Source: DAOUKH01 sp034421515 (GTDB lineage Bacteria > Chloroflexota > Dehalococcoidia > SHYB01). From it: a stretch of DNA of 14,716 nt. This document shows positions 1 through 6,256 of the stretch, piece after piece. Location: the NCBI GenBank assembly GCA_034421515.1, contig DAOUKH010000080.1, positions 1-14,716 on the forward strand. The letters are read 5' to 3'. The translations under genes and the position numbers were made by a program. The stretch's first letter is position 1, and each line of letters begins with the position of its first letter. The notes beneath the pieces are model-generated. The model ran no database searches and was not told the DNA's origin. It saw only the letters and a program-made list of their open reading frames with translations.

Positions 1-284
1 CTGAGAATCTCGCGCCGCAGGTGGTCAGCGGACGGGGGCGAGTCTACACGCTGACGCGCACGCACTACGTCTACCATCCCGCCTTTCGGGAGCAGGCGCC
101 CTACGTGGTCGCGCTGGTCGAGCTCGAGGAGGACCCGTCGGTGCGGCTGGTGAGCAACATTCTGGAGTGCGCCCCGGAGGACGTGGCCATCGGGATGGCG
201 GTGGAGGTCATCTTCGAGCGGGTCACGGACGAGATCACGCTGCCCCAGTTCAGGCCGGTCTGGCCTCGTAGCGGGGAGGCCTAG
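1..284 (+). CDS. DUF35 OB-fold acyl-CoA-associated protein, C-terminal part
   Basis: This gene enters from the left edge; its frame is open from base 3 and ends at TAG 282-284. The roughly 93 visible residues match the C-terminal OB-fold of DUF35 proteins: SGRGRVYTLT, then HPAFREQAPYVVALVELEE, LVSNI and EDVAIGMAVEVIFE. The N-terminal zinc ribbon expected in the family lies outside the window. DUF35 proteins are partners of thiolase-like enzymes in acyl-CoA chain cleavage or condensation, for example with Ltp2-type aldolases or archaeal thiolase/HMG-CoA synthase. The next gene begins two bases after the stop and is thiolase-like, which fits that pairing; its ribosome site lies inside this gene (GGGGAGG). 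The family is clear, but the substrate cannot be read from the sequence. Confidence 0.85.
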   Translation, partial: ENLAPQVVSGRGRVYTLTRTHYVYHPAFREQAPYVVALVELEEDPSVRLVSNILECAPEDVAIGMAVEVIFERVTDEITLPQFRPVWPRSGEA

Positions 285-286
285 CG

Positions 287-1435
287 ATGCCGCAACCGGG
301 CCGCCAGGTCGCCATCGCGGGGGTGGGCTACTCGCCGGTGCTGCGCAAGTCCGACTACAGCGTCGCGCAGCTTGCCGTGCTTGCCTCGCTGGCGGCGTTG
401 GAGGACGCGGGCATCGGGCCGAAGGACGTCGACGGCATCTCGCAGTACGGCTTCCCCATGGAGATGGTGACGGCGTGGGAGATGGCGGAGACCATCGGGA
501 TCCCGTCGCTGCAGTGGTATATGGACGCTTCGACGAACTCGCCGGCGGGGATCACCGGCGTGCTCGACGCGGCGGCGGCGGTTGCGTCGGGAAGCAGCGA
601 GGTCTGCCTGGCCTACCGCGCGGTGAGCCGCGCTCAGGGGCACAGCGGGGGCCGCGACCGCGGCGCAGCCGTGCCGGGCGACATGCAGTTCTCCGCGCCC
701 TACGGGAACTTCGCCGCGCCGCAGTGGCTGGCGATGTACGCGGCGCGGCACATGCACGAGTTCGGGACGAAGGAGGAGGACTTCGGCGCCATCGCGGTGG
801 CGCAGCGCGAGTTCGCCGCCCTCAACGAGCGGGCCATCTTCCGCCGGCCGATCACGATGGACGACTATCTCGCGTCGCGGTACATCTCGGAGCCGGTGCG
901 GCTGCTCGACTGCGACCTTCCCGTCGACGGCGCGGGCGCGGTGATCGTGACCACGGCGGAGCGGGCCCGGGCGATGAAGCAGCCGCCGGCGCTCCTTGAT
1001 GCGTGGGCCTTCGGGACGGGGCCGCGTCCACAGTGGTTCCAGTGGCCGGACATGACGAACAGCGCCCCGATCTGGGCGGCGAAGGCGATGTGGAGCCGGT
1101 CGCAATTCGAGGCGAAGGACGTCGACACCGCCCAGCTCTACGACGGCTTCACCATCATCACCATGCAGTGGCTCGAAGCGCTGGGCTTCTGCGGGCGCGG
1201 CGAGGCCGGGCCGTTCGTCTCGGAGGGGCACACGCGCCTCGGCGGAAAGCTGCCGACGAACACGAACGGGGGGATGCTCAACATCGGGCGCGTGCATGGC
1301 ATCAGCCACGTCATCGAGGCCGTCGAGCAGCTTCGGGGGACGTGCGGCCCGCGCCAGACGCCGAACGCGAAGGTCGCCGTCGCGGCCAACGCCGGCGGTC
1401 CGATGGCCGGCTGCCTGATCATGTACCGGGAGTAG
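287..1435 (+). CDS. Thiolase-like protein (SCP2/Ltp family)
   Basis: The 382-residue protein has a full-length thiolase fold: AIAGVGYSP at the N-terminus, DGAGAVIVTTAERA near 214-227, LYDGFTI near 284-290, GFCGRGEAGPFV near 300-311 and GGMLNIGRVHG near 328-338. The region where classical thiolases carry the nucleophilic cysteine (about residues 80-92, DASTNSPAGIT) has none. The protein therefore resembles the SCP2-like 'lipid-transfer' branch, some members of which (Ltp2) are retro-aldolases using tyrosines; Tyr285 in YDGF and His337 are candidate catalytic residues. The start ATG has GGGGAGG seven bases upstream and follows the DUF35 stop by two bases, so the two are co-translated and probably form a complex. 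It could be an acyl-CoA aldolase, a non-decarboxylating thiolase or a non-catalytic subunit. Confidence 0.85.
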   Translation: MPQPGRQVAIAGVGYSPVLRKSDYSVAQLAVLASLAALEDAGIGPKDVDGISQYGFPMEMVTAWEMAETIGIPSLQWYMDASTNSPAGITGVLDAAAAVASGSSEVCLAYRAVSRAQGHSGGRDRGAAVPGDMQFSAPYGNFAAPQWLAMYAARHMHEFGTKEEDFGAIAVAQREFAALNERAIFRRPITMDDYLASRYISEPVRLLDCDLPVDGAGAVIVTTAERARAMKQPPALLDAWAFGTGPRPQWFQWPDMTNSAPIWAAKAMWSRSQFEAKDVDTAQLYDGFTIITMQWLEALGFCGRGEAGPFVSEGHTRLGGKLPTNTNGGMLNIGRVHGISHVIEAVEQLRGTCGPRQTPNAKVAVAANAGGPMAGCLIMYRE

Positions 1436-1487
1436 CGGCCTGCGGGCGTGACGCCGTACTAGCGGGAGGATGACTCTCGATCTGCTC

Positions 1488-1799
1488 TCATCGTCGCGCC
1501 GCCGAGTGACGGCTGAGGAACGCCATGAGCGCCGCCCCGACGAACAGGACCGCCGCGGGCAGGTAGTACCAGTGGAAGGCCAGCAGGCCGCCGCAGGCGC
1601 CGACGAGCAAGAGCACAGCGCCGGTGCGCGGGCGCTTGACGCACGCGGCGGCGCCGATCAACCCGATGCCGGACGCGGCAATCGCGAAGGCGGCGAGCCA
1701 GACGAGTACGTCCCGCTCGGCGTTCAGGAGGACGAGGGTGCCGGAGAAGAGGCCGGCTGCCCCACCCACGATGCCAAGGACAAGTGCAACGCGCCTCAT
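1488..1799 (-). CDS. Small four-helix membrane protein of unknown function
   Basis: The 103-residue hydrophobic protein starts MRRVALVLGIVGG and has about four membrane segments (roughly residues 4-25, 31-51, 60-76 and 78-95), separated by short charged turns such as NAERD and VKRPRTG, with a basic tail SRHSAARR. I do not recognise a family. The ATG at 1799 is chosen over longer upstream options because hydrophobic, protein-like sequence begins here, and because it overlaps the stop of a short upstream frame as ATGA, a classic coupling arrangement. A promoter-like pair lies further upstream at 1875-1903. It converges on the thiolase-like gene with about 50 bases between them. Coding is likely but not certain. 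Confidence 0.6.
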   Translation of the reverse strand: MRRVALVLGIVGGAAGLFSGTLVLLNAERDVLVWLAAFAIAASGIGLIGAAACVKRPRTGAVLLLVGACGGLLAFHWYYLPAAVLFVGAALMAFLSRHSAARR

Positions 1800-1846
1800 G
1801 ATGGCGCGTCGCAGTCGAAGACCGGGTAGGGCTTGCGGTAGGTCAT
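1796..1846 (-). CDS. Micro-ORF coupled to the membrane protein (leader peptide or truncated gene start)
   Basis: Sixteen codons read MTYRKPYPVFDCDAPS and then TGA, whose last two bases... overlap the next ATG as ATGA. GGAG lies six bases before this ATG, a better ribosome site than any in front of the membrane protein itself; an in-frame ATG at 1852 would add two residues. Overlap and spacing suggest translation of the downstream gene by re-initiation. The string PVFDCD looks like the first residues of amidohydrolase-family enzymes (typically P-V-x-D-x-D-x-H), so it may be what is left of such a gene after a deletion rather than a dedicated leader. Low-to-moderate confidence. Confidence 0.35.
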   Translation of the reverse strand: MTYRKPYPVFDCDAPS

Positions 1847-1874
1847 GGGCATCTCCCAAGGAGGTGTGGCGCTC

Positions 1875-1903
1875 ACTGTACGCGGCATTGTCCGGCGGTA
1901 CAA
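1875..1903 (-). promoter_or_regulatory. Putative promoter of the micro-ORF/membrane protein unit
   Basis: On the minus strand TTGTAC (1903-1898) and TACAGT (1880-1875) are separated by exactly 17 bases. The predicted start of transcription, near 1868, leaves a leader of about 20 bases that holds the GGAG ribosome site. The match to the -35 and -10 consensus is only partial. Confidence 0.35.
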
Positions 1904-1942
1904 CCGATGGCGCTTCCGTGAGGCTGCCGTGGGGGTGAGGAC

Positions 1943-2248
1943 GGGCGATTCGTGAATCGCCCCTACAGGGAAAGGGAGAGCGTCCGACGTTAGTCACCCG
2001 TGGAGGGGGATGAGGGGCCCCCTCATCCCCCTCTTCTCCCGGGGGGAGAAGAGGGGGAACAGCCCTCCCGGCCCCGCCGACGCGCCCTGGCGGGCGCGTA
2101 CCCTCTCTCAAATCTCCCCCAGAGGGGGAGAGGTTTAAGGTGGGGCGCCCGCCCTCAGTCCCTCCCAGAGGGAGGGAGGTTTAAGGTGGCGCCTTTGTGA
2201 GGCTGGTGTTGGGTGGGGGCGGGCGACCACAAGGGTCGCCCCTACAGG
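1943..2248. repeat. Composite block of intergenic palindromes, copy 1
   Basis: The gene-free stretch 1853-2341 is mostly hairpin modules. In order: GGGCGATTC/GAATCGCCC (1943-1962); a 15-bp inverted repeat with a one-base centre (2003-2033); an overlapping 14-bp one, CCCCCTCTTCTCCC with its complement (2027-2057); CGCGCCC-TGGC-GGGCGCG (2081-2098); CTCCCCC-AGA-GGGGGAG (2114-2130); CCCTCCC-AGA-GGGAGGG (2160-2176); GGGCGACC-5nt-GGTCGCCC (2221-2241). The fifth and sixth are each followed by AGGTTTAAGGTGG, forming a direct repeat. Related modules recur at 3191-3243, 6175-6203 and 10574-10793. The short frames that run through the block are low-complexity and are not genes. Confidence 0.85.
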
Positions 2249-2279
2249 GATGGCCGCCTGCTGCCGGGCCTGCGTGCGG

Positions 2280-2309
2280 TTGACCCTGTAGGAGGGGCGG
2301 CTGTACCCT
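2280..2309 (+). promoter_or_regulatory. Putative promoter of the SDR gene
   Basis: TTGACC (2280-2285) and TACCCT (2304-2309) are separated by 18 bases. The predicted start near 2316 gives a 26-base leader. The -35 matches five of six consensus positions; the -10 keeps only the TAnnnT core. Confidence 0.4.
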
Positions 2310-2341
2310 CCCGCGATGACGGACTCTGTTGGCGGGGGCTA

Positions 2342-3094
2342 ATGGGCGAGTTTGGCGGGTTCAAGGCGATTGTGACCGGCTCCGGGGGACGGATGGGCGG
2401 GACGATCGCGGTGATGCTGGCGGAAGAGGGCGCCGACGTGGTGCTCAACGACCGCCTGCCCGGCAAGGTCGAGGAGTACGAGGAGAAGATCAAGGCCCTG
2501 GGGCGCGACGTGGTGTCCGTCGTCGATAACGTGACGCGGCGCGAGGGAGCCAAGGCGGTGGTCGACGCCGGCCTGGAGCGCTGGGGCCGGATCGACGTGT
2601 TGGTGAACGTCGTGGGCGGCATCAAAGGGCCGATGGTGAGTCCCATTTGGGAGACGCGGGAGGAGGAATGGGAGATCACCGTCGGGATCAACCTGCGGGC
2701 GAACTATCACTGCACGCAACTGGTGGCGCCGGGGATGATGGAGCGCAAGTTCGGGAAGATCGTGAACATCGCCTCGACGGACTGGGCGGGCCAAGCCGAC
2801 CACGCTCACTACGCCGCGGCGAAGGCGGGCGTCGTCGCCTTCACGCGCTCGGTGGCGCAGCAGCTTGCGCCGTACAACATCAACGTCAACGCCATCGCTC
2901 CGGGCGGCACGCTCACCGGCGAGCTGCAGATCAAGTCGATGACGCCGGACAAGTGGAAGGACATGAACCCCCTGGGGCGGCCGAATGAGCCGGAGGACAT
3001 CGGCCATGCGGCGCTCTTCCTGTGCTCGGAGCGGGCGCGCAACATCACGGGGCAGCTTCTGACGGTCGCGGGCGGGCTGAACCCGTCGCTTTGA
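2342..3094 (+). CDS. Short-chain dehydrogenase/reductase (SDR), FabG-like
   Basis: This 250-residue NAD(P)-dependent oxidoreductase has all classical SDR landmarks: TGSGGRMG cofactor loop (residues 12-19), Asp63 before NV, NVVGG (89-93) in the place of NNAG, Asn117, catalytic Ser145 (IAST), Tyr157 and Lys161 in YAAAK, and PGG (187-189) after them. The acidic Asp37 at the end of the second strand (VVLND) favours NAD over NADP. The frame is open further upstream, but the ATG at 2342 is chosen because the Rossmann strand begins at once (FKAIVTG) and because upstream codons translate the palindromic repeat; GGCGGGGG serves as ribosome site. The gene stands alone with its own promoter, so the substrate (a 3-hydroxyacyl or other secondary alcohol) cannot be assigned. 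Confidence 0.92.
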   Translation: MGEFGGFKAIVTGSGGRMGGTIAVMLAEEGADVVLNDRLPGKVEEYEEKIKALGRDVVSVVDNVTRREGAKAVVDAGLERWGRIDVLVNVVGGIKGPMVSPIWETREEEWEITVGINLRANYHCTQLVAPGMMERKFGKIVNIASTDWAGQADHAHYAAAKAGVVAFTRSVAQQLAPYNINVNAIAPGGTLTGELQIKSMTPDKWKDMNPLGRPNEPEDIGHAALFLCSERARNITGQLLTVAGGLNPSL

Positions 3095-3190
3095 GGACCC
3101 CCTGCGGCTGACTTTCCGTTTCGTTGAGGTTTGCTGCCTGAATGGCGGCGATGAGCAGGCGCGTCGTTGTGGTGAGTGCGGCCCCACCGG

Positions 3191-3243
3191 CGCGCCCTGG
3201 CGGGCGCGTGCCCTCTCTCAAATCTCCCCCAGAGGGGGAGAGG
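3191..3243. repeat. Copy of the composite palindromic repeat within a gene-free stretch
   Basis: These 53 bases match 2081-2133 at all but one position: CGCGCCC-TGGC-GGGCGCG, then CCCTCTCTCAAAT, then CTCCCCC-AGA-GGGGGAG. They lie in the gene-free interval 3095-3563. The rest of that interval holds further C-rich and G-rich tracts (3290-3335), a segment shared with 6126-6155 (see findings), and the hairpin at 3502-3534. I see no coding signal: the frames present are short, proline/arginine-rich and have no homology I recognise. Confidence 0.85.
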
Positions 3244-3501
3244 CCGGAGGGGAGAGCCGTACGCTGCGTGGACGTTGGCGAACCCCTCCCGGCGCCCCGC
3301 CCTCACCCCCCAGCGGGAGAGGGGGCGGAAAACCTCCCCGCTCCGGCTGTTCCATGCTGCGTACGGGTTGCGCAAACGTCTCCGGGGGAGAAGAGGTGGG
3401 ACGTGCCGGAGCCCCTGAACTGCTATGAGGCAAAGCGCGTTGGCGCTCTACCCGATGGCTAAAGGGGTGGGCGAGCGAAGGCGGTCACCGTAGCGGGTGC
3501 T

Positions 3502-3534
3502 TCCGGACGCGGGACGCCCCGGTGGGCGTCCGGA
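3502..3534 (-). terminator. Strong hairpin downstream of the RRM gene, possible terminator
   Basis: TCCGGACGC (3502-3510) pairs with GCGTCCGGA (3526-3534). An alternative pairing inside it is GACGCCC (3513-3519) with GGGCGTC (3524-3530). It lies about 30 bases past the stop of the minus-strand RRM gene. There is no T-tract on either side, so an intrinsic terminator is uncertain; it could instead stabilise the mRNA 3' end. Confidence 0.3.
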
Positions 3535-3563
3535 TGGTTAGCCGCCGAGGCGGCGTGGCGGGA

Positions 3564-3827
3564 CTAGTAGTCCCTGCGGCCGCTGCCGCGGGGGCGGGCC
3601 TGATTGACCGTGAGCGGGCGGCCCTGGAGCTCCTTGCCGTTCATCGCGTCGATGGCGGCCTGGGCCTCGGTGTCGTTCGCCATCTCGACGAAGGCGAAGC
3701 CTCTGGAGCGGCCGGTGTAGGGATCGGTGATGACGCGGACGGCGTCGATCTTGCCGTAGGCCGAGAAGGCGGCTTCGACGTCTTCCTCGGTCGACTGATA
3801 GGAGAGATTCCCGACGTATATGTTCAT
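3564..3827 (-). CDS. RRM-domain RNA-binding protein
   Basis: The 87-residue protein is one RNA recognition motif with a short basic tail. RNP2 is IYVGNL (residues 3-8) and RNP1 is RGFAFVEM (42-49), both with the aromatic residues that stack on RNA bases; the tail RPRGSGRRDY is basic and glycine/arginine-rich. Small single-RRM proteins of this kind in cyanobacteria and other bacteria bind RNA as single strands, and some are cold-induced. The ATG at 3827 puts RNP2 next to the N-terminus as is usual; a longer reading would add 17 residues encoded by the leader. AGGAAAGGG lies just upstream as ribosome site. Its promoter is predicted about 140 bases upstream, giving a long leader. The transcript points away from the DUF1214 gene. 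Confidence 0.93.
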   Translation of the reverse strand: MNIYVGNLSYQSTEEDVEAAFSAYGKIDAVRVITDPYTGRSRGFAFVEMANDTEAQAAIDAMNGKELQGRPLTVNQARPRGSGRRDY

Positions 3828-3965
3828 ATGGCGCCCTTTCCTATGGCGAGGTTGGTCCCCGGGAAGCAAGCGCCACACGAACCCCCTAGCGGCCCGTTCT
3901 TTCTTGATCTCAAGCAGAAGGAGCGAAGGTCAACGGCACGTTGCGATCAGCCAGGATTCGGCGAG

Positions 3966-3974
3966 AGTATAGCA
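3966..3974 (-). promoter_or_regulatory. Putative extended -10 promoter of the RRM gene
   Basis: The minus strand reads TGC-TATACT, an extended -10 element with five of six consensus bases; no convincing -35 lies 17 bases above it. Transcription would start near 3959 and leave an untranslated leader of about 130 bases before the ATG. Confidence 0.4.
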
Positions 3975-4072
3975 CACGCCCGTCAAGGCAACCCCAACGG
4001 TGTACAGAGCACCGGCGGTGGTAGGATGCCGCGCGTGTCTTGATTGGAGTTCCTTCAGGTGAGGGGGTTGAG

Positions 4073-5296
4073 ATGGCCTTCGGCGACAGCGACTGCGACA
4101 CGGTATTGCGCGACGCGTGGCGGGACTTCTGCTCCCGGCTCGCCGGCGCGGGCGAGTCGATCTTCCGCGACCCCGCCCCGGCGGATACCTTCGAGCGCGC
4201 CACGGGCTTCCACTACGCGTCGCGCCTCATTCCGGCGGGGCTGCTGGCCGCCGTCGAGCACCGCGACCCGCTCTTTCCCCAGTTCTTCCGCATCATGTCG
4301 CCGGAGCGGAAGTGGGGCGGCGACAACCCGGACTGCCTCTACCTGCGGTCAGCCATCGACGGTCGGCATACCTACCGCATCGCGGGCCACCGCGGCGACG
4401 CGGCCTATGCGGTGATCACGGTGCAGGAGCCGATGTCGGCGGCCGCGGCGGGAGACGTGCGAGGGACGGAGCTGCTGCTTGGGAAGGCGGTGGGCCAGAT
4501 GCTGGCGAAGGACCTGCAGGTGGAGTGGGACGGCTCATTCGAGCTGGTGCTGAGCCCGGAGGAGCACGCGGGCAACTGGATACAGACGACGCCCGACACG
4601 GACACGGTGCTGATCCGGCAGTTCTTCGGCGCGTGGCACCGCGAGTCGCCGATGACGGTGCGCATCGAGCGGGTCGGCGGGGAGGGCGCGCCGTCGGCGC
4701 TCACGCCGGAGGGGCTGGCGCACGCACTCCGGGAGGCAGCGGAGATCGTCCCTACCACCATCGATTACTGGAAGGATTGGCACCAGCGGTTCCGCGAGCA
4801 TCCCAACCGGTTCATCTCCTCGGTCACGCAGGCGAAGCATGGGGCGGCGCCCGGCGGCATCCTGCTCCACTGCGGGTGGTTCGTGGAGCCGGACGAGGCG
4901 ATGGTGATCCGTCTGCAGCCGCCGGAGCGGTGCGACTACTGGGAGATGGAGATGGAGATGGACAACTACTGGATGGCGAGTCCCGACTACCGCTACCGGC
5001 TCGTCTCTACGAACTCCCATCATGCGATCGCCGAGTCCGACGGGTCGGTAGTGGTGGTGCTGGCCCACGACGACCCCGGCGTCCCCAACTGGATCGACGC
5101 CAGCGGACATAAGGAGGGGCACCTGACGCTCCGCTGGATGCAAGTGGACGAGGCGCCGGTGCCGGACGTCGCGGTGGTCAAGCGGGCGGAACTGTCGTCG
5201 GCGTTGCCCGGCGATGCGCGGCGCATCGACGAGGCGGGTCGCCGGGAGCAGCTACGTCTGCGCCGCATCGGGGTGGACCGGCGCTTCCGGGTGTAG
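4073..5296 (+). CDS. DUF1214 domain protein
   Basis: The 407-residue protein is related to the DUF1254/DUF1214 family. The C-terminal half holds its features: GNWIQTTPDTDTVLIRQFFGAW (about 167-188, quoted here only as its key residues GNW, PDT and RQFFG), then CDYWEMEMEMDNYW (287-300), SDGSVVVVLAHDDPG (322-336) and PNWIDASG (338-345), ending in LTLRWM. No signal peptide or membrane segment is visible, so it is probably cytoplasmic. The biochemical role of the family is not established. The ATG at 4073 is preferred over an in-frame TTG at 4040 because GAGGGGG lies five bases upstream of it. The gene converges on the YgjP-like peptidase gene with 25 bases between stops. Confidence 0.85.
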   Translation: MAFGDSDCDTVLRDAWRDFCSRLAGAGESIFRDPAPADTFERATGFHYASRLIPAGLLAAVEHRDPLFPQFFRIMSPERKWGGDNPDCLYLRSAIDGRHTYRIAGHRGDAAYAVITVQEPMSAAAAGDVRGTELLLGKAVGQMLAKDLQVEWDGSFELVLSPEEHAGNWIQTTPDTDTVLIRQFFGAWHRESPMTVRIERVGGEGAPSALTPEGLAHALREAAEIVPTTIDYWKDWHQRFREHPNRFISSVTQAKHGAAPGGILLHCGWFVEPDEAMVIRLQPPERCDYWEMEMEMDNYWMASPDYRYRLVSTNSHHAIAESDGSVVVVLAHDDPGVPNWIDASGHKEGHLTLRWMQVDEAPVPDVAVVKRAELSSALPGDARRIDEAGRREQLRLRRIGVDRRFRV

Positions 5297-5321
5297 GGTG
5301 GCCTGGGACGCGCGGCAGGGG

Positions 5322-6050
5322 TCACAGGGGCAGGGAGCGGCCGGCCTCCCGGAGACGGCGCCGCCGGTCGTCGGCGTCGGGCATGGCGCTGCGCACCAGA
5401 TCCCAGAAGTCTGCCGAGTGGTTCTGGTGCGTCAGATGGGCCAACTCGTGGACGACGACATAGTCGATGAGCGCGGGCTCCAGCATCATGGCGCGCCAAC
5501 TGAAGCGCAGCGTGCCGTCGCGGGCGCAACTACCCCAGCGTCGACGTTGGTCGCGGATGAGGACGCGCGGCCTTTCGCCCCGGCCGAGCCGGGGCAACCA
5601 GCGCTCGACATCAGCGGGGATCCGCTCGGCGGCCCGGTCCCGATACCACTCGACGATGGCGCGCCGGATTCGCTCGGAGCGCTCCTCGTCGTCGAGGGTG
5701 GTCAGCGCGGCGACCCAGAAGCGCCAGCGATGGAAGCGGACCTCCGTCGAGGGCGGGCCGGCGGGCTCCACCACGACGCGGACGTTGCGGCCAAGGTAGG
5801 GCAGCGTCTCGCCGCCGGTGAAGCGCTTGGGCGCGGCCGCCAGCCGGGCATTGGCGGAATGCTTGATGATCCAGGCCGCCCGCTTGCGCACGAAGGCCCG
5901 CAGCTCGCGGTCGGGCGTTCTCATGGGCGCGGCGACTCGTACCCCGCTGCCGTCGACCGTGACCTGGATCGTCTTCTTGCGCCGTTTGCTGCGGCGTACC
6001 TGGTATTCGATGGTCGTGTCGCCGAACCGGACGCGGTCCCGTTCCGTCAA
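5322..6050 (-). CDS. YgjP-like zinc metallopeptidase (M48-related, DUF45)
   Basis: The 242-residue protein has the YgjP/DUF45 layout: an N-terminal beta-rich part beginning RRSKRRKKTIQVTV, then RRRWGSCARDGTLRFSW (169-185), then the zinc site HELAHLTHQNHSADFW, where His201, His205 and His211 are the likely ligands and Glu202 the catalytic base. These proteins are predicted zinc proteases; their substrates are not established, and in many genomes they neighbour restriction or repair genes, which is not so here. The start is taken as TTG at 6050 because GGAGGAG lies six bases before it and the family usually starts just ahead of the basic segment. A TTG at 6134 would add 28 residues with no family resemblance, encoded partly by repeat sequence. 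Confidence 0.9.
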   Translation of the reverse strand: MTERDRVRFGDTTIEYQVRRSKRRKKTIQVTVDGSGVRVAAPMRTPDRELRAFVRKRAAWIIKHSANARLAAAPKRFTGGETLPYLGRNVRVVVEPAGPPSTEVRFHRWRFWVAALTTLDDEERSERIRRAIVEWYRDRAAERIPADVERWLPRLGRGERPRVLIRDQRRRWGSCARDGTLRFSWRAMMLEPALIDYVVVHELAHLTHQNHSADFWDLVRSAMPDADDRRRRLREAGRSLPL

Positions 6051-6174
6051 CGCCCACTCCTCCGGCGGCCGGTGTTCGACCGCCCAGCTCGCCGGCACGG
6101 TACTCCACTCTGCCGTGTTTCCCAAGGTTTGCAAAGGTCTTCCGGGGGGAGGAAGGGACGGGCCCGGCCCCAGT

Positions 6175-6203
6175 CCCTCCCAGAGGGAGGGAGGCTTAAG
6201 GTG
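6175..6203. repeat. Third copy of the CCCTCCC-AGA-GGGAGGG repeat
   Basis: This is the same hairpin followed by GAGG-C-TTAAGGTG as at 2160-2188, differing mainly by one T to C change. It lies in the 206-base gap between the divergent peptidase and hydrolase genes, followed by CTCCCCTTGCGGGGGAG, another hairpin. Confidence 0.75.
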
Positions 6204-6240
6204 CTCCCCTTGCGGGGGAGGGTTTGGGGGCGTGGGGCTG

Positions 6241-6249
6241 TGCCATAAT
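6241..6249 (+). promoter_or_regulatory. Putative extended -10 directly before the hydrolase start
   Basis: TGC-CATAAT matches an extended -10 element. It ends seven bases before the ATG at 6257, so transcription would begin at or within a base of the start codon. Confidence 0.4.
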
Positions 6250-6256
6250 CGCGGGC

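Noticed and set aside
281..1309. Long minus-strand frame of 342 codons opposite the thiolase-like gene
   Set aside because: Arg/His/Pro-rich, no domain, exactly antisense to a clear gene; typical high-GC shadow.
1943..2248. CRISPR array
   Set aside because: The repeats are different palindromes, not one repeat at regular spacing with unique spacers.
3142..3462. Small proteins in the gene-free stretch after the SDR gene
   Set aside because: The frames cover palindromic repeats, are Pro/Arg-rich and have no ribosome site or family resemblance.
3410..3480. tRNA-like stretch (minus strand GGGTAGAGCGCC followed by possible anticodon arm)
   Set aside because: The D-stem does not pair, no acceptor stem and no proper GTTCRA T-loop with a paired stem were found.
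4040..4072. Upstream TTG start for the DUF1214 protein
   Set aside because: No ribosome site before it, whereas the ATG at 4073 has GAGGGGG at five bases.
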